Notes under the pieces: model-generated
What the model was told of the DNA's origin: nothing
Seen by the model: the letters and a program-made list of their open reading frames with translations, nothing else
Databases searched by the model: none
In this document: piece by piece, positions 31,061 to 42,513 of the stretch
Position numbering within the stretch: the stretch's first letter is position 1
Layout of the letters: each line of letters starts with the position of its first letter
Program-made: the position numbers and the translations under genes
Assembly: GCF_001922585.1 (NCBI RefSeq)
Contig: NZ_MRBS01000006.1
Location: 122,778 to 186,777 of the forward strand
Direction of reading: 5' to 3'
From: Pantoea sp. 1.19
Lineage (GTDB): Bacteria; Pseudomonadota; Gammaproteobacteria; Enterobacterales; Enterobacteriaceae
DNA: 64,000 nt

Positions 31061-31075
31061 GCGGTTCCTCCGTTG

Positions 31076-31522
31076 TCATCGCGGGCCGGATGACGTCTTG
31101 TCACCCAGCAATAATGTGTAAAGTGGCGCGTTATCGGCCACTAAGTCGGCCAGCGTGTAGCGGTCCAGCTCCTGAAGGAAGGCAGTGACCGCGTCGCGCA
31201 GGACGGTTTTTAACCGGCAGGCCGGCGTAATATGGCAAAAGTCACCGTGGCAATTTACCAGCTGCAGCGGCTCAAGATCGCGGATTACCTGGCCGATACC
31301 AATCTGCCGCGCCGGCTTGCCCAGCCGGATCCCGCCATGCTTGCCGCGCACCGTGTCGACGTAGCCGGTGCGGCTAAGCTGGTGAATGATTTTGACCATG
31401 TGGTTACGTGACACGCCATAGGTCTCCGTCACTTCGCTGATGCTGGTCATTTTGTCCGGCGGTAAGGCCGCCAGGTAAATCAGGGCGCGCAAACCATAAT
31501 CAGTAAAACTCGTTAACTGCAC
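31076..31522 (-). CDS. nsrR: Nitric-oxide-sensing repressor NsrR
   Basis: An Rrf2-family [2Fe-2S] repressor that releases DNA on reacting with NO, derepressing hmp, ytfE and similar genes. I choose GTG 31522 (148 residues): it aligns with the E. coli start '[21 protein letters not shown]', with AGAGGT upstream; the ORF extension to 31651 is unsupported. The winged-helix recognition region '[35 protein letters not shown]' precedes the cluster-binding cysteines in '[13 protein letters not shown]'. It heads nsrR-rnr-rlmB. Its usual target ytfE is missing from its E. coli position in this window. Confidence 0.96.
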   Translation of the reverse strand: MQLTSFTDYGLRALIYLAALPPDKMTSISEVTETYGVSRNHMVKIIHQLSRTGYVDTVRGKHGGIRLGKPARQIGIGQVIRDLEPLQLVNCHGDFCHITPACRLKTVLRDAVTAFLQELDRYTLADLVADNAPLYTLLLGDKTSSGPR

Positions 31523-31665
31523 GATGACCTCTGAATCAACACGGTGTAGCGGACGCACGACGCGAAAATAACGCGCGCACCTAATGATGATAAACCAGCC
31601 AGCAAAAAAGCGGTTACCTTCATGTGATGACGGGGAAAAAGGCAGATACAACAGAGGCGGGAAGC

Positions 31666-31699
31666 AAAAAACAGCGGCCGGGACAACGGTCCCGGCCGC
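31666..31699 (-). terminator. Rho-independent terminator of purA
   Basis: Perfect 11-bp stem GCGGCCGGGAC/GTCCCGGCCGC, 4-base loop, followed on the minus strand by TG and six T residues. Confidence 0.92.
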
Positions 31700-31707
31700 G
31701 ACGATGA

Positions 31708-33009
<1,302 letters not shown>

Positions 33010-33071
33010 CTAAAATCACCGATTGCTTAAAAATGGATTCTACCATCGTCATTTTTAGCTTTCAGCACTTT

Positions 33072-33087
33072 TAGCATACGGTTGCGC
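33072..33087 (-). promoter_or_regulatory. Possible PurR operator upstream of purA
   Basis: Minus-strand 16-mer GCGCAACCGTATGCTA resembles the PurR consensus ACGCAAACGTTTNCNT around its central CG, with about four mismatches. It is 66 bases upstream of the purA ATG. purA is PurR-regulated in E. coli; the match is modest. Confidence 0.3.
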
Positions 33088-33138
33088 AGTTTTTTTGACC
33101 GCTGCAGCCGTCTGAAGAACAAAGCGCACAATAAGGCC

Positions 33139-33339
33139 TTACAGATCGCCGCGGCTGCGCAGCATACAGTAAATCACCACCCCGGCTACCGCCAGCCCGC
33201 CACCAAAGCGACGCAGCAGGCGATCGGGCAGCTGCGCCATAGAGAGGATCATCCGCCGCCAGATACGGGGTAAAAACATCGGGCCAATCCCCTCAATCAC
33301 CAGCACCAGCGCCAGCGCCAGCCATACCGTTGTACTCAT
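33139..33339 (-). CDS. yjeT: Small inner-membrane protein YjeT (DUF2065)
   Basis: A 66-residue membrane protein of unknown function with two predicted TM segments: 'VWLALALVLVIEGIGPMFLP' and the C-terminal 'GGLAVAGVVIYCMLRS', separated by a basic loop 'RIWRRMILSMAQLPDRLLRRF'. DUF2065 proteins almost always follow hflC, as here. A strong terminator ends only 12 bases before its start codon, so expression probably depends on read-through from the hfl operon. Confidence 0.9.
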   Translation of the reverse strand: MSTTVWLALALVLVIEGIGPMFLPRIWRRMILSMAQLPDRLLRRFGGGLAVAGVVIYCMLRSRGDL

Positions 33340-33351
33340 CCGCTTATCCCC

Positions 33352-33382
33352 AAAAAAAACGGGCCGGCGAGAGCCGACCCGT
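33352..33382 (-). terminator. Terminator of the hflX-hflK-hflC operon
   Basis: Minus-strand ACGGGTCGGC/GCCGGCCCGT stem (one mismatch, 4-base loop) leading into eight T residues, 20 bases after the hflC stop and immediately upstream of yjeT. Confidence 0.9.
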
Positions 33383-33402
33383 GATCTGAGTTATAACAGA
33401 AA

Positions 33403-34407
33403 TTACGGCGCGGTGTGAGACGGCGTCTTCATATAGCGGAAGAAGTCGCTGTCCGGGCTCAACACCAGCACATCCTGGTTATTGCTCTTGAAGCTGTTCT
33501 CATACGCACGCAGGCTGCGAATAAAGGCGTAGAAGTCCGGATCCTGGCTGAAAGCATCGGCATACAGCTTGGCCGCTGCCGCATCCCCTTCACCGCGGGT
33601 GATCCGCGCCTGGCGCTCGGCCGTTGCGGCAATGGACGCCACTTCGTAATCTGCCTGAGCGACCACTTTTGCCGCCTCTTCATCACCCTGCGCACGCTGG
33701 CTGCGCGCCACCGACTCACGCTCGGCGCGCATACGGGCATAGATCGCGTCAGAGACTTCCGTTGGCAGGTTGATCTGCTTGATGCGCACATCAACCACTT
33801 CGATACCCAGTGCTGCCATACTGTTTGGATTAGGCGCCGGCTCGTTGCTGCTGGTCTCCTGCTCAACGCGTTTGGCAACCGAAGCAATCGCATCGTCCGC
33901 CGCCGGCGTGGCGACGTCATCATTGCCAGCGGTTCCGGTGTTCAGCGCGTCGCGCACGTCGGTAGTCAGCCGTCCCCGCGAGTCAGTAACGATGTCTTTC
34001 ACGTCCAGACGACCGATTTCAGAGCGCAGACGGTCACTGAATTTCCGCTTCAGCAGCACTTCCGCCTGGGAGGTATCGCCACCGCCGGTAGCCAGGTAAT
34101 AGCGGCTAAAGTCGCTGATCCGCCACTTGATGTACGAGTCGACGATCAGATCTTTCTTCTCTTTCGTGACGAAGCGATCAGCCTGATTATCCATGGTTTG
34201 CAGACGCGCATCGAGGGTTTTCACCGACTCGAGGAACGGGATCTTCAGGTGCAGACCGGGAGCATAAATCATCGGCTTATTTTCGTCATCGCGCAGCACT
34301 TTGCCAAAGCGCATGACGATGCCGCGCTGCCCTTCCTGCACCACAAACAGTGAGGCATAAAGCACAACCAGCACGATAATTAACAAAATGACTAATGGCT
34401 TACGCAT
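33403..34407 (-). CDS. hflC: FtsH modulator HflC
   Basis: HflC and HflK are SPFH/band-7 inner-membrane proteins that form a large cage around the FtsH protease and modulate its access to membrane substrates. The product has 334 residues (E. coli 334). One N-terminal TM helix ('LVILLIIVLVVLYASLFVV') is followed by the SPFH domain 'EGQRGIVMRFGKV' and a long helical region containing 'MRAERESVARSQRAQGDEEAAKVVAQADYE'. It starts 3 bases after the hflK stop codon. Confidence 0.97.
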   Translation of the reverse strand: MRKPLVILLIIVLVVLYASLFVVQEGQRGIVMRFGKVLRDDENKPMIYAPGLHLKIPFLESVKTLDARLQTMDNQADRFVTKEKKDLIVDSYIKWRISDFSRYYLATGGGDTSQAEVLLKRKFSDRLRSEIGRLDVKDIVTDSRGRLTTDVRDALNTGTAGNDDVATPAADDAIASVAKRVEQETSSNEPAPNPNSMAALGIEVVDVRIKQINLPTEVSDAIYARMRAERESVARSQRAQGDEEAAKVVAQADYEVASIAATAERQARITRGEGDAAAAKLYADAFSQDPDFYAFIRSLRAYENSFKSNNQDVLVLSPDSDFFRYMKTPSHTAP

Positions 34408-34410
34408 TGA

Positions 34411-35655
34411 TTACTCTCTCCCTTCGCGCTGGGTGTCGTTGCGCACGGAGTTGATCCGGCGCTGATCCATAATGTCCTCAGGACTGAACGACGAACGGGC
34501 AGGACGATCGCTGTTCGTGTTGGCCGGCGGCACGCGCGTCAGGTTGGTGTTGCTCTGCTCGCGGGGGGCGCTGGCACCGCTCTGACCGCGCATCAGCTGA
34601 TCCAGCGGCAGCACCATCAGGTTATTGCCTTTATCGTTAACCAGCACTTTACGGGTGTTACCCAGCACGCGCTCCATGGTTTCGATATAGAGACGCTCGC
34701 GGGTGATTTGCGGGGCGGCTTTATATTCCGGCAGGATGCGGGCAAAGCTGTCCACTTCACCCTGAGCTTCCAGCGTGACGCGGGTTTTGTACGCGCGGGA
34801 TTTTTCCAGCGTTTCCTGAGCGTTACCGCGTGCCTGCGGGATGATGCCGTTAGCATAAGCCTCCGCTTCACGCACTTTCTGCTCGCGGTTTTCCCGCGCG
34901 GCAATGGCGTCATCAAACGCGGCTTTCACCTCTTCCGGCGGACGCGCCGTCTGGAAGTTGACGTCCAGCAGCGTGATCCCCATGTCGTACGGGCGAATGG
35001 TCTCTTCCAGCTCGCGCTGCGTTTCGCTACGCACCACGGTACGCCCTTCGGTCAGGATGCGATCCATCGTAGAGCGGCCAATCACGCCGCGCAGCGCGCT
35101 GTCGGTAGCCTGCCGCAGGCTGTTTTCCGCATTGGTGGTCGCATACAGGTACTGCTCCGGATTGGTGACGCGGTACTGCACGTTCATCTCAACGCGCACC
35201 ACGTTTTCATCCGAGGTCAGCATAGTACCCGCTGCGGAGAGCTCGCGTACGGCCTCCACGTTTACCGCCTGCACCTGATCGATAAAAGTGGGCTTCCAGT
35301 TCAGACCCGGATCGACCAGGTGGCTGAACTTACCGAAGCGCAGGACGACCCCACGCTCCGCTTCTTTAATGGTATAGAAGCCGCTGGCGGCCCAGACTAA
35401 CACCGCAATCACCGCCACGATGCCAAACAGGCGGCCGCCGTGACCCTGGCCGGTTTTGCCGCTGTTGCTGTCACCGCCTTTATTACCACCGCCCAGTCCA
35501 CCAAGCTTCTTGCTCAGCTTACGGAAGATATCGTCTAAATCAGGAGGCCCCTTATCGCGCCCTCCCTTGTTTCCCCCAGAGTTGCCGCCTTGATTATTGC
35601 TGCTTCCCCACGGGTCGCGGTCCTGTCCGTTATTACCGGGCTGATTCCACGCCAT
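34411..35655 (-). CDS. hflK: FtsH modulator HflK
   Basis: Partner of HflC in the FtsH supercomplex. I start at ATG 35655, which aligns with E. coli 'MAWNQPGNNGQDRDPWGSS' (414 residues; E. coli 419), not at the longer frame opening at 35739. The first 75 residues are a Gly/Asn-rich cytoplasmic segment ('GGNSGGNKGGRDKGPPDLDDIFRKL'). One TM helix ('LFGIVAVIAVLVWAASGFY') leads into the SPFH domain ('AERGVVLRFGKFSHLVDPGLNWKP') and a helical part; the tail is disordered. Confidence 0.96.
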   Translation of the reverse strand: MAWNQPGNNGQDRDPWGSSNNQGGNSGGNKGGRDKGPPDLDDIFRKLSKKLGGLGGGNKGGDSNSGKTGQGHGGRLFGIVAVIAVLVWAASGFYTIKEAERGVVLRFGKFSHLVDPGLNWKPTFIDQVQAVNVEAVRELSAAGTMLTSDENVVRVEMNVQYRVTNPEQYLYATTNAENSLRQATDSALRGVIGRSTMDRILTEGRTVVRSETQRELEETIRPYDMGITLLDVNFQTARPPEEVKAAFDDAIAARENREQKVREAEAYANGIIPQARGNAQETLEKSRAYKTRVTLEAQGEVDSFARILPEYKAAPQITRERLYIETMERVLGNTRKVLVNDKGNNLMVLPLDQLMRGQSGASAPREQSNTNLTRVPPANTNSDRPARSSFSPEDIMDQRRINSVRNDTQREGRE

Positions 35656-35745
35656 GTTTATGCTCCATTCTTTATGTGTGCGGTGGATATACAGGCCGCT
35701 GACGCTCGCCAGCGGCCGGAATATACAAGTCTCAGGCAAAATCGA

Positions 35746-37026
35746 TCAAACAATGTAACCGGTTAGCGTCGGTTCCTGCTTGCACAGCCGGCGCCAGTCA
35801 ACAACAGGCATACGGACGTGAAGCCCTACGCTGCCATCTTCTTCATTCCATTCCTTTTCTATCGCGTGCAGCTGATAGAAACGGCTGCGGAGGCGTCCCG
35901 CTTCCGGCGGCAGACGCAGATCAAACTGCGCGATTTCACCGGCGAGACGCTCCGTGAGTGCCTGCAGCAGCAGCGGCACGCCCGCGCCGCTCTGCGCCGA
36001 GAGCCAGACCCGCATCGGTCGGTTCTCTTCGTCACGATCGATACGCGGCTCAAAGCCATCGAGCATGTCGATTTTGTTCATCACCTGCAGCTGAGGAATG
36101 TCCAGCGCCTCAATCTCATCCAGTACCAGATTGACCGCGTCGATATTCTCATCCATCCGCACATCGGCGGCATCGATGACGTGCAGCAGCAGCGTGGCCT
36201 GCCGCGTCTCCTGCAGCGTCGCCTTGAAGGCGGCGACCAGATCGTGTGGCAGGTGGCGAATAAAGCCAACGGTATCGGCCATCACAACCTCGCCAACGTC
36301 ATGCACATCAATGCGGCGCAGGGTCGGGTCGAGCGTAGCAAACAGCTGATCGGCGGCATACACGTCCGCCGACGTCATGGCGTTAAACAGGGTCGATTTG
36401 CCGGCGTTGGTGTAGCCCACCAGCGAGACGGTAGGCACGTCGGCCTTGGCCCGCGCCTGCCGCCCCTGATCGCGCTGTTTTTCCACGCGCTCGAGCCGCG
36501 ACAGAATCTGACCAATGCGATTACGCAGCAGGCGGCGGTCGGTCTCCAGCTGTGTTTCTCCCGGGCCGCGCAGGCCAATCCCACCCTTCTGGCGCTCAAG
36601 GTGGGTCCAGCCGCGCACCAGTCGGGTCGCGAGGTGCCGCAGCTGCGCCAGCTCAACCTGCAGTTTCCCTTCATGGGTGCGGGCGCGCTGGGCAAAAATA
36701 TCTAAAATCAGGCCGGTACGATCAATTACCCGGCATTCACACAGCCGCTCGAGGTTACGTTCCTGCGCCGGCGTCAGTGCGTGATCGAACAGCACTACCG
36801 AAGCACCGGAGGCTTTCACCGCCTCGGCAATTTCCACGGCTTTGCCTTCGCCAACAAAATATTTGGGATGCGGAGCTTTACGACTGCCCGTCACGACGCG
36901 AAGCGCTTCAACACCGGCAGAAGAGACAAGAGTTTCAAACTCTTGCAAATCTTCCATGTCTTTGTCTTGCGAAAAATAGATGTGAACCAGGATGGCCTGC
37001 TCACCGGCATCATAACGGTCAAACAA
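35746..37026 (-). CDS. hflX: Ribosome-splitting GTPase HflX
   Basis: HflX is a GTPase that splits stalled or hibernating 70S ribosomes, notably under heat stress. The product has 426 residues and is near-identical to E. coli over '[18 protein letters not shown]'. The start is TTG 37026, the same rare start as in E. coli, with GAGAGGT upstream. The N-terminal nucleotide-binding and coiled-coil part ('[24 protein letters not shown]') precedes the GTPase: G1 '[13 protein letters not shown]', G3 '[23 protein letters not shown]', G4 'NKID'. hfq lies 75 bases upstream. Confidence 0.97.
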   Translation of the reverse strand: MFDRYDAGEQAILVHIYFSQDKDMEDLQEFETLVSSAGVEALRVVTGSRKAPHPKYFVGEGKAVEIAEAVKASGASVVLFDHALTPAQERNLERLCECRVIDRTGLILDIFAQRARTHEGKLQVELAQLRHLATRLVRGWTHLERQKGGIGLRGPGETQLETDRRLLRNRIGQILSRLERVEKQRDQGRQARAKADVPTVSLVGYTNAGKSTLFNAMTSADVYAADQLFATLDPTLRRIDVHDVGEVVMADTVGFIRHLPHDLVAAFKATLQETRQATLLLHVIDAADVRMDENIDAVNLVLDEIEALDIPQLQVMNKIDMLDGFEPRIDRDEENRPMRVWLSAQSGAGVPLLLQALTERLAGEIAQFDLRLPPEAGRLRSRFYQLHAIEKEWNEEDGSVGLHVRMPVVDWRRLCKQEPTLTGYIV

Positions 37027-37055
37027 GCGGGACCTCTCTCGTTTTAGGCACCATA

Positions 37056-37080
37056 ACGGGGAGCCAGCCGGGCTCCCCGT
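37056..37080 (-). terminator. Hairpin between hfq and hflX
   Basis: Perfect 10-bp stem ACGGGGAGCC/GGCTCCCCGT with a 5-base loop, no U-tract. It probably protects the hfq 3' end or lowers read-through into hflX. Confidence 0.55.
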
Positions 37081-37101
37081 CGTGGCTGGCAGGGCGCACG
37101 C

Positions 37102-37419
37102 TTATTCTGCGTCGCCGCTGTCTTGTTGCGGCTGAGTCGCTGCTGCAGCCTGATGATTACCGCCGTGATGATAGTTGTTGCTACCGCCACCCGCATTATT
37201 ATTGCTGTGGTGGGAAACCGGACGGGACGGAACAACGGTCGAGATAGCGTGCTTATACACCATCTGGCTTACCGTGTTTTTTAATAAAATCACAAACTGG
37301 TCAAAGGATTCAATCTGCCCCTGCAGCTTGATACCGTTGACCAGATAAATAGAAACCGGAACACGTTCGCGACGCAGTGCGTTCAGGAACGGGTCTTGTA
37401 ATGATTGCCCCTTAGCCAT
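37102..37419 (-). CDS. hfq: RNA chaperone Hfq
   Basis: Hfq is the Sm-like hexamer that pairs small RNAs with mRNAs and controls many stress and virulence genes. The product has 105 residues. The Sm core (1-66) is conserved: '[47 protein letters not shown]', with distal- and proximal-face residues, and Sm2 '[16 protein letters not shown]'. The tail is His/Asn/Gln-rich with a Gly/Asn stretch and an acidic end 'DSGDAE'. It follows miaA, as in E. coli, where hfq promoters lie in miaA. Confidence 0.98.
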   Translation of the reverse strand: MAKGQSLQDPFLNALRRERVPVSIYLVNGIKLQGQIESFDQFVILLKNTVSQMVYKHAISTVVPSRPVSHHSNNNAGGGSNNYHHGGNHQAAAATQPQQDSGDAE

Positions 37420-37528
37420 TCTATCTTTTCCTTATATGCTTGTTGTTTATCACTTAAGAGCCTGTCGGCTCTGAAAAACTACCTAAAAAATTCGCGCACG
37501 ATAACGGCTCAATTGTACACATTCGCGG

Positions 37529-38473
37529 TTACGGTGCACCAACTACCTGTAACACGCTGTGCAAAGCCGCATCGGGTTGTTCACTGTCTAACCAGTGGAC
37601 AGCATCCCAACCCCGCAGCCAGGTCATTTGGCGCTTCGCCAGCTGTCGCGTCGCGCAAATTCCCCGGTAAACCATCTCATCGTAACCGGTTTCCCCCAGC
37701 AGATATGACCACATCTGGCGGTAGCCGACACAACGGATAGAAGGCAAATCCGTATGCAAATCACCGCGCGCCAGCAGCGCACGCGTTTCCGCTTCAAATC
37801 CTGACGCCAACATCTGCTGAAAGCGCTGTTCAATACGCTGATGCAGCTGTTCGCGACTCGCCGGGGCGATGGCAAACTGATGAACCCGGTAGGGTAAGGC
37901 TTCGCCGGCAGTTTTTGTCAGTTCCGTTAAAGTTTTACCCGAAATAAAAAAAACTTCCAGTGCGCGGGAAAGTCTCTGCGGATCATTCGGATGAATACGC
38001 TTACCCGCAACGAGATCAATCTCACACAACCGCGCGTGCAGACGCTCCCATCCCTGCTCACTGGCCTGCTGCTCTATCTGCTGGCGCACCGCGGGGTCAG
38101 CCGGGGGCAACGGCGACAATCCTTCCAGTAGCGCTTTGTAATAGAGCATGGTGCCACCCACCAGCAGGGGAATGCGGCCGGCGGCGGTAATGTCAGCCAT
38201 TTCCGCCAGCGCATCGCGCCGAAATTCGGCCGCCGAGTAAGCCTCGGCCGGATCGCGGATATCCAACAGGCGATGGGGAGCCTGGGCCAGCTCGCTCGCG
38301 TCAGGCTTGGCGGTACCAATGTCCATGCCGCGGTAAATGAGCGCCGAATCCACGCTAATAATATCCACCGGCAGATGCTGACGCAGACGGATCGCCAGCG
38401 CGGTCTTGCCGGAGGCCGTGGGCCCCATCAAAAATATAGCCTTAGGCAGGCCAGCCGTACCGATATCACTCAT
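37529..38473 (-). CDS. miaA: tRNA dimethylallyltransferase
   Basis: MiaA transfers dimethylallyl from DMAPP to N6 of A37 in tRNAs reading UNN codons, the base later thiomethylated by MiaB. The product has 314 residues (E. coli 316). P-loop '[19 protein letters not shown]', '[21 protein letters not shown]' and '[19 protein letters not shown]' mark the active site; '[16 protein letters not shown]' lies near the end. Its start overlaps the mutL stop by eight bases, indicating coupling. E. coli miaA feeds into hfq. Confidence 0.97.
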   Translation of the reverse strand: MSDIGTAGLPKAIFLMGPTASGKTALAIRLRQHLPVDIISVDSALIYRGMDIGTAKPDASELAQAPHRLLDIRDPAEAYSAAEFRRDALAEMADITAAGRIPLLVGGTMLYYKALLEGLSPLPPADPAVRQQIEQQASEQGWERLHARLCEIDLVAGKRIHPNDPQRLSRALEVFFISGKTLTELTKTAGEALPYRVHQFAIAPASREQLHQRIEQRFQQMLASGFEAETRALLARGDLHTDLPSIRCVGYRQMWSYLLGETGYDEMVYRGICATRQLAKRQMTWLRGWDAVHWLDSEQPDAALHSVLQVVGAP

Positions 38474-40382
38474 GTTTCAGGGCGTTTAGTGCCGTCTCCA
38501 ATGCGACCGGTTGTAGCAATCCCGCCGGCGGCGCTTTGACCAGCTGCGGACAGAGCCGCTCCACCTCGGTTAACAACGCAATCGCCTGTGAGTGATTCCA
38601 CTCCGGATGCGGCGTCACCGCGTGACGCGCCAGCCACTGCGTAACCCGCTCGGGGTCCACATCCGGCTGCCGGGCGAGATAGCCTAACAGGTCAGGAATC
38701 AAGATTTGTAAATTTTGTTGGCGCAATGGTAAAGGCACCGCGCGCAGCGTCACATGCTGTGCCTCCTGCTGCAAATCGAGGCCAAACTGCACTAACAGCG
38801 CCGCATGAGAGGCGACAATGGCCCGCTCCGGTTTGTCGATTTTTAACCGCACCGGGATCAGCAGCGGTTGCGGCTTCAGTCCCTCGGCAGGCGGCGTCAG
38901 CTGCGCCTGGCACAGCCAGCGCGCGGCGGTGGCTAGCGCAATCAGCGCCAGCCCGCTGGCACGTTCCACCAGCGCACAGTCGGCAATCACCGTCAGTACC
39001 CGACCAAAGCTGTGAGTGTGGCCGCTCAGCGCCGGCTCCGCCGGCGGGGCGGTGGCCGCATCCGCCGAAGCGGCCGCACGGGAAGGGAACAGCGGCTGAC
39101 GCGCCGGCGGTTCACCGGCGTCGACCGATGCCTCCGCGCCGTCGGTATCCGGCTGCAGCAGACTGCGATACAGCGCCCCTTCCCGGCGGTGGTATCCCGG
39201 TTGCTGCTGCGGCCACGCCGGCGTCACCCGGCCGGCGGATCCGCCGCTGCGCCGCCCGGCGCTGGCATCGGCGGCCGGCGCCACGGGACGACTGAAGTGA
39301 TTTTCACCCGCTGCCTGGCGGTTTTCTGGCTGCCAGCGCGGGAGAGCGGCGGTGTCGTCGTCCAGCACCGGCAGCGTTGGCGCGGCGCTCTGCTGAATAA
39401 CGCTCACCACGCCCTGATAAATAAAATCGTGCACCAGTCGCGCCTGGTGAAAACGCACCTCATGCTTGGCCGGATGCACATTAACGTCCACCTGGTGGGG
39501 GTCGAGCGTCAGGTAGAGCACGTACGCCGGCTGGCAGTCGTCGCCCAGCTTGTCCTGATAAGCCTGACGGATGGCGTGATTGATTAGCCGATCCCGCATC
39601 ACCCGACCGTTGACGTAGCAATACTGCAGATCCGTCAGCTGACGCGATCCCGCTGGATCCGCCACCCAGCCGCTGAGCGCCAGTTCGCCGTGCTGCCACT
39701 CAATGGCCAGCGCGTGGCTGAGGAACGGCGCGCCGCAGATGGCCGCCAGCCGCCGCTCACGCTGGGCCGGATCGCCAGCCGCACGGTACTGGCGCATCAT
39801 TTTGCCGTTGTGGCTCAGGTTAATGGCAACGTCGAAGCGCGCCAGCGCAATCCGGCGCACCACTTCATCGATATGACTAAACTCGGTTTTTTCGGTGCGC
39901 ATAAACTTGCGTCGGGCAGGGGTGTTGTAGAACAGATCCAGCACTTCGAGCGTCGTCCCCTGCGGATGCGCTGCGGGTTTTACCGCTACCGCCATGTCGC
40001 GTCCCTCGGCGTAGGCCTGCCAGGCTTCGCTTTGCTCAGCGGTACGTGACGTCAGCGTCAGGCGCGATACCGAGCTGATGCTGGCCAGCGCTTCGCCGCG
40101 AAAACCGAGGCTGAGGATGGCTTCCAAATCATCGAGCGAGCTGATTTTACTGGTGGCGTGCCGCGCCAGCGCCAGCGCCAGCTCCTCTTTGCCAATGCCC
40201 TGACCGTTGTCGCGGATGCGAATCAGCTTCGCACCGCCTTTTTCGATATCGATATCGATGCGGGTCGCCCCGGCGTCAAGGCTGTTTTCCACCAGCTCTT
40301 TCACCACCGAGGCCGGGCGTTCCACCACTTCACCGGCGGCGATCTGGTTAGCCAGCTGCGGGGTTAAGATCTGAATTGGCAT
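38466..40382 (-). CDS. mutL: DNA mismatch repair protein MutL
   Basis: MutL couples MutS mismatch recognition to MutH nicking and UvrD unwinding. The product has 638 residues (E. coli 615). The N-terminal GHKL ATPase shows '[21 protein letters not shown]' (Mg-binding Asn), 'DNGQGI' and '[14 protein letters not shown]'. A variable Ala/Gly-rich linker (about 345-450) is longer than in E. coli and explains the extra length. The C-terminal dimerisation domain lacks the DQHAxxE metal motif of endonucleolytic MutL, as expected in a MutH-using organism. It follows amiB after 23 bases. Confidence 0.97.
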   Translation of the reverse strand: MPIQILTPQLANQIAAGEVVERPASVVKELVENSLDAGATRIDIDIEKGGAKLIRIRDNGQGIGKEELALALARHATSKISSLDDLEAILSLGFRGEALASISSVSRLTLTSRTAEQSEAWQAYAEGRDMAVAVKPAAHPQGTTLEVLDLFYNTPARRKFMRTEKTEFSHIDEVVRRIALARFDVAINLSHNGKMMRQYRAAGDPAQRERRLAAICGAPFLSHALAIEWQHGELALSGWVADPAGSRQLTDLQYCYVNGRVMRDRLINHAIRQAYQDKLGDDCQPAYVLYLTLDPHQVDVNVHPAKHEVRFHQARLVHDFIYQGVVSVIQQSAAPTLPVLDDDTAALPRWQPENRQAAGENHFSRPVAPAADASAGRRSGGSAGRVTPAWPQQQPGYHRREGALYRSLLQPDTDGAEASVDAGEPPARQPLFPSRAAASADAATAPPAEPALSGHTHSFGRVLTVIADCALVERASGLALIALATAARWLCQAQLTPPAEGLKPQPLLIPVRLKIDKPERAIVASHAALLVQFGLDLQQEAQHVTLRAVPLPLRQQNLQILIPDLLGYLARQPDVDPERVTQWLARHAVTPHPEWNHSQAIALLTEVERLCPQLVKAPPAGLLQPVALETALNALKHE

Positions 40383-40405
40383 AAAATATCCCGTGTTGCG
40401 CCGCG

Positions 40406-42040
40406 TCAGGATGCGGGGATGGTCAGCGTTTGCCCCAGCATCACGTTGCTGCTTTTCATCTTGTTGGTCTGCATGATCGCCTGCGAACTGACGCCGTAGT
40501 GGGCGGCAATGGCGCTGAGCGAATCGCCGATCACCACCTTATGTCGCCGCACCGGCGCTGTACGCGCCGGCGCGTACGGCGCCGGGACGCGAAGTCGCTG
40601 CCCGACCCACACGCCCGGTTTCTTCAGGTGGTTGAGCGTTATCAGGGTCTGCATGCTGACGCCATATTTCACCGCAATACCGGACAGCGTTTCGCCACGC
40701 TGTACCACGTGACGCCGGGTCACCCCCTGACGGGCGGCCGTTGCGGGCTGGGTTTCAACCGCCGTTGCGGACCGCAACGGACGGTTTTCCTCCTTTGGGA
40801 CAGATTGTAACGGGTGCGTCAGGAAGTAATTACGCAAGCCTTTATAAATCGACTCGGCAATCTTTTCCTGGTACGCACTGCTTGCCAGCAGCCGCTCCTC
40901 CGCAGGATTACTGATAAAGCCGGTTTCCACCAGCAGTGAGGGGATATCCGGCGAACGCAGCACGCCAAGACTGGCGTGCTCAGGCCGGCGCTTATGCAGC
41001 GAACCGACGCGCTGTAGCTGAGCAATCACTTTCATCGCCACGTCGTAGCCGACGCGCTGCGAGTGGCCAAACTGCAGATCCAGCACCGCCTGACTGAGGT
41101 ACGGGTCCGCCTGACTGTTGGCCAGCAGATCGCCGGCCCCGCCCAGCAGCTCAGACTGCTTCTCATGCTGTTCCAGCCAGTTGGCCATCTCACTGTTGGC
41201 CCGGCGATTCGACAGCACCCACACCGAGGCGCCGGTCGCGCTGCGGTTGGGCGCCGCATCGGCGTGAATGGATACCAGCACGTTAGCATTTTGCTTGCGG
41301 GCCACATCCGAGCGGCCCATCACCGAAATAAAATAGTCGCCATCGCGCGTCAGCACGCCGCGAAACATCGGATCGGCATTGAGTAACGCCTTGAGCTTGC
41401 GCGCAATGGCAATCGTGACGTTTTTCTCTTTGGTTCCGCCTGGCCCGATGGCCCCCGGATCCTGACCGCCGTGACCGGCATCAATGGCGACCACCACCGT
41501 GTCATTACGGTGCTGGCTCCGCTGCCCCGGCGCCACGCGCGTGTTACCGCTGCTGGCGACCGTGATTTTGTTTTCATCAAAGGGATTGCGGGCAGGCACC
41601 GACGGGCGCGGCGCGGTGACGCGGGCGTTACCGGCCGTCGGCGCGGTGGGCTGCTGCCCTTTAATCGTAAACACCACGTTGTAGTCATTGCCGCTGCGCT
41701 GCGTGACCGCACGGGTTTTGCCCGGCTGGGTCAGCTCGAACACCAGTCGGATGCTCTGGCTGTCTTTTGGCTGACTGGAACGAATCCGCTTCACGATGTT
41801 GTCACCGCTGAAGGTCAGCGGCAGCCCCTGAATTACACCGCTCTGGCGAATATCCAGCACCACGCGGTTGGGGTGGCTCAGCGGAAAAAAGGCATATACC
41901 GGCTGGCCGCTGAAGCGCAGCGTCACGGTCGCATGGTTACTGCCGTTAGCGACGCGAATATCGGCCAGATTCGCCGCGCCGGCCGACACTGCGCCCAGCA
42001 GTAGCCACAGCAGTAAACCGCTGAGCAGCGCGCGAATCAT
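40406..42040 (-). CDS. amiB: N-acetylmuramoyl-L-alanine amidase AmiB
   Basis: AmiB is a periplasmic zinc amidase that cuts stem peptides from glycan during septal splitting, activated by EnvC. The product has 544 residues (E. coli 445). A signal peptide (1-23) is followed by an AMIN domain ('[20 protein letters not shown]'), the amidase_3 domain with '[22 protein letters not shown]', '[10 protein letters not shown]' and '[15 protein letters not shown]' (zinc and catalytic residues), and two C-terminal LysM repeats, '[19 protein letters not shown]' and '[19 protein letters not shown]'. The second LysM accounts for much of the extra length. Its ATG overlaps the tsaE stop. Confidence 0.96.
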   Translation of the reverse strand: MIRALLSGLLLWLLLGAVSAGAANLADIRVANGSNHATVTLRFSGQPVYAFFPLSHPNRVVLDIRQSGVIQGLPLTFSGDNIVKRIRSSQPKDSQSIRLVFELTQPGKTRAVTQRSGNDYNVVFTIKGQQPTAPTAGNARVTAPRPSVPARNPFDENKITVASSGNTRVAPGQRSQHRNDTVVVAIDAGHGGQDPGAIGPGGTKEKNVTIAIARKLKALLNADPMFRGVLTRDGDYFISVMGRSDVARKQNANVLVSIHADAAPNRSATGASVWVLSNRRANSEMANWLEQHEKQSELLGGAGDLLANSQADPYLSQAVLDLQFGHSQRVGYDVAMKVIAQLQRVGSLHKRRPEHASLGVLRSPDIPSLLVETGFISNPAEERLLASSAYQEKIAESIYKGLRNYFLTHPLQSVPKEENRPLRSATAVETQPATAARQGVTRRHVVQRGETLSGIAVKYGVSMQTLITLNHLKKPGVWVGQRLRVPAPYAPARTAPVRRHKVVIGDSLSAIAAHYGVSSQAIMQTNKMKSSNVMLGQTLTIPAS

Positions 42041-42513
42041 GGCTGCGCCTCAGGCGGGGTCAGCCGCGCCAGCATCGCCTCGCCCTTCGCCGAACAGGCG
42101 CGAATAACCCCTTCGCGACCGTGGTCCAGCCAGCTCAGGGTCAGGGCGAGGTCCGGCTCCGGCAGAACGCCGCTGCCCTGCTGTGGCCACTCCACCAGGC
42201 AGATGGCATCGCCGCTGAAATAATCGCGGATCCCCATGAACTCGAGCTCTTCAGGATCGGCCAGCCGGTAGAGATCAAAATGGTATACCTGACGATCGCC
42301 CAGCGCATAGGGTTCAACCAGGGTATAAGTGGGGCTTTTAACATTACCCTGATGCCCCAGTGCCTGCAGAAACCCCCGGCTAAAGGTGGTTTTTCCGGCA
42401 CCGAGATCGCCGCTCAGGTGAATCACAACCGTCCCCTGGCACAGGGACGCCAGTCGGCCACCCAGTGCGAGGGTAGCGGCTTCATCAGGCAATTTCTCTA
42501 CTCGGATACTCAT
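42037..42513 (-). CDS. tsaE: tRNA t6A biosynthesis ATPase TsaE
   Basis: TsaE is the ATPase that, with TsaB, TsaC/TsaC2 and TsaD, makes N6-threonylcarbamoyladenosine at A37 of ANN-reading tRNAs; it is essential in E. coli. The product has 158 residues (E. coli 153). Walker A is '[22 protein letters not shown]'; '[12 protein letters not shown]' and '[24 protein letters not shown]' are the family's switch and metal-contact segments. Both ends overlap neighbours by four bases (nnr and amiB), the tightest part of this operon. Confidence 0.97.
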   Translation of the reverse strand: MSIRVEKLPDEAATLALGGRLASLCQGTVVIHLSGDLGAGKTTFSRGFLQALGHQGNVKSPTYTLVEPYALGDRQVYHFDLYRLADPEELEFMGIRDYFSGDAICLVEWPQQGSGVLPEPDLALTLSWLDHGREGVIRACSAKGEAMLARLTPPEAQP

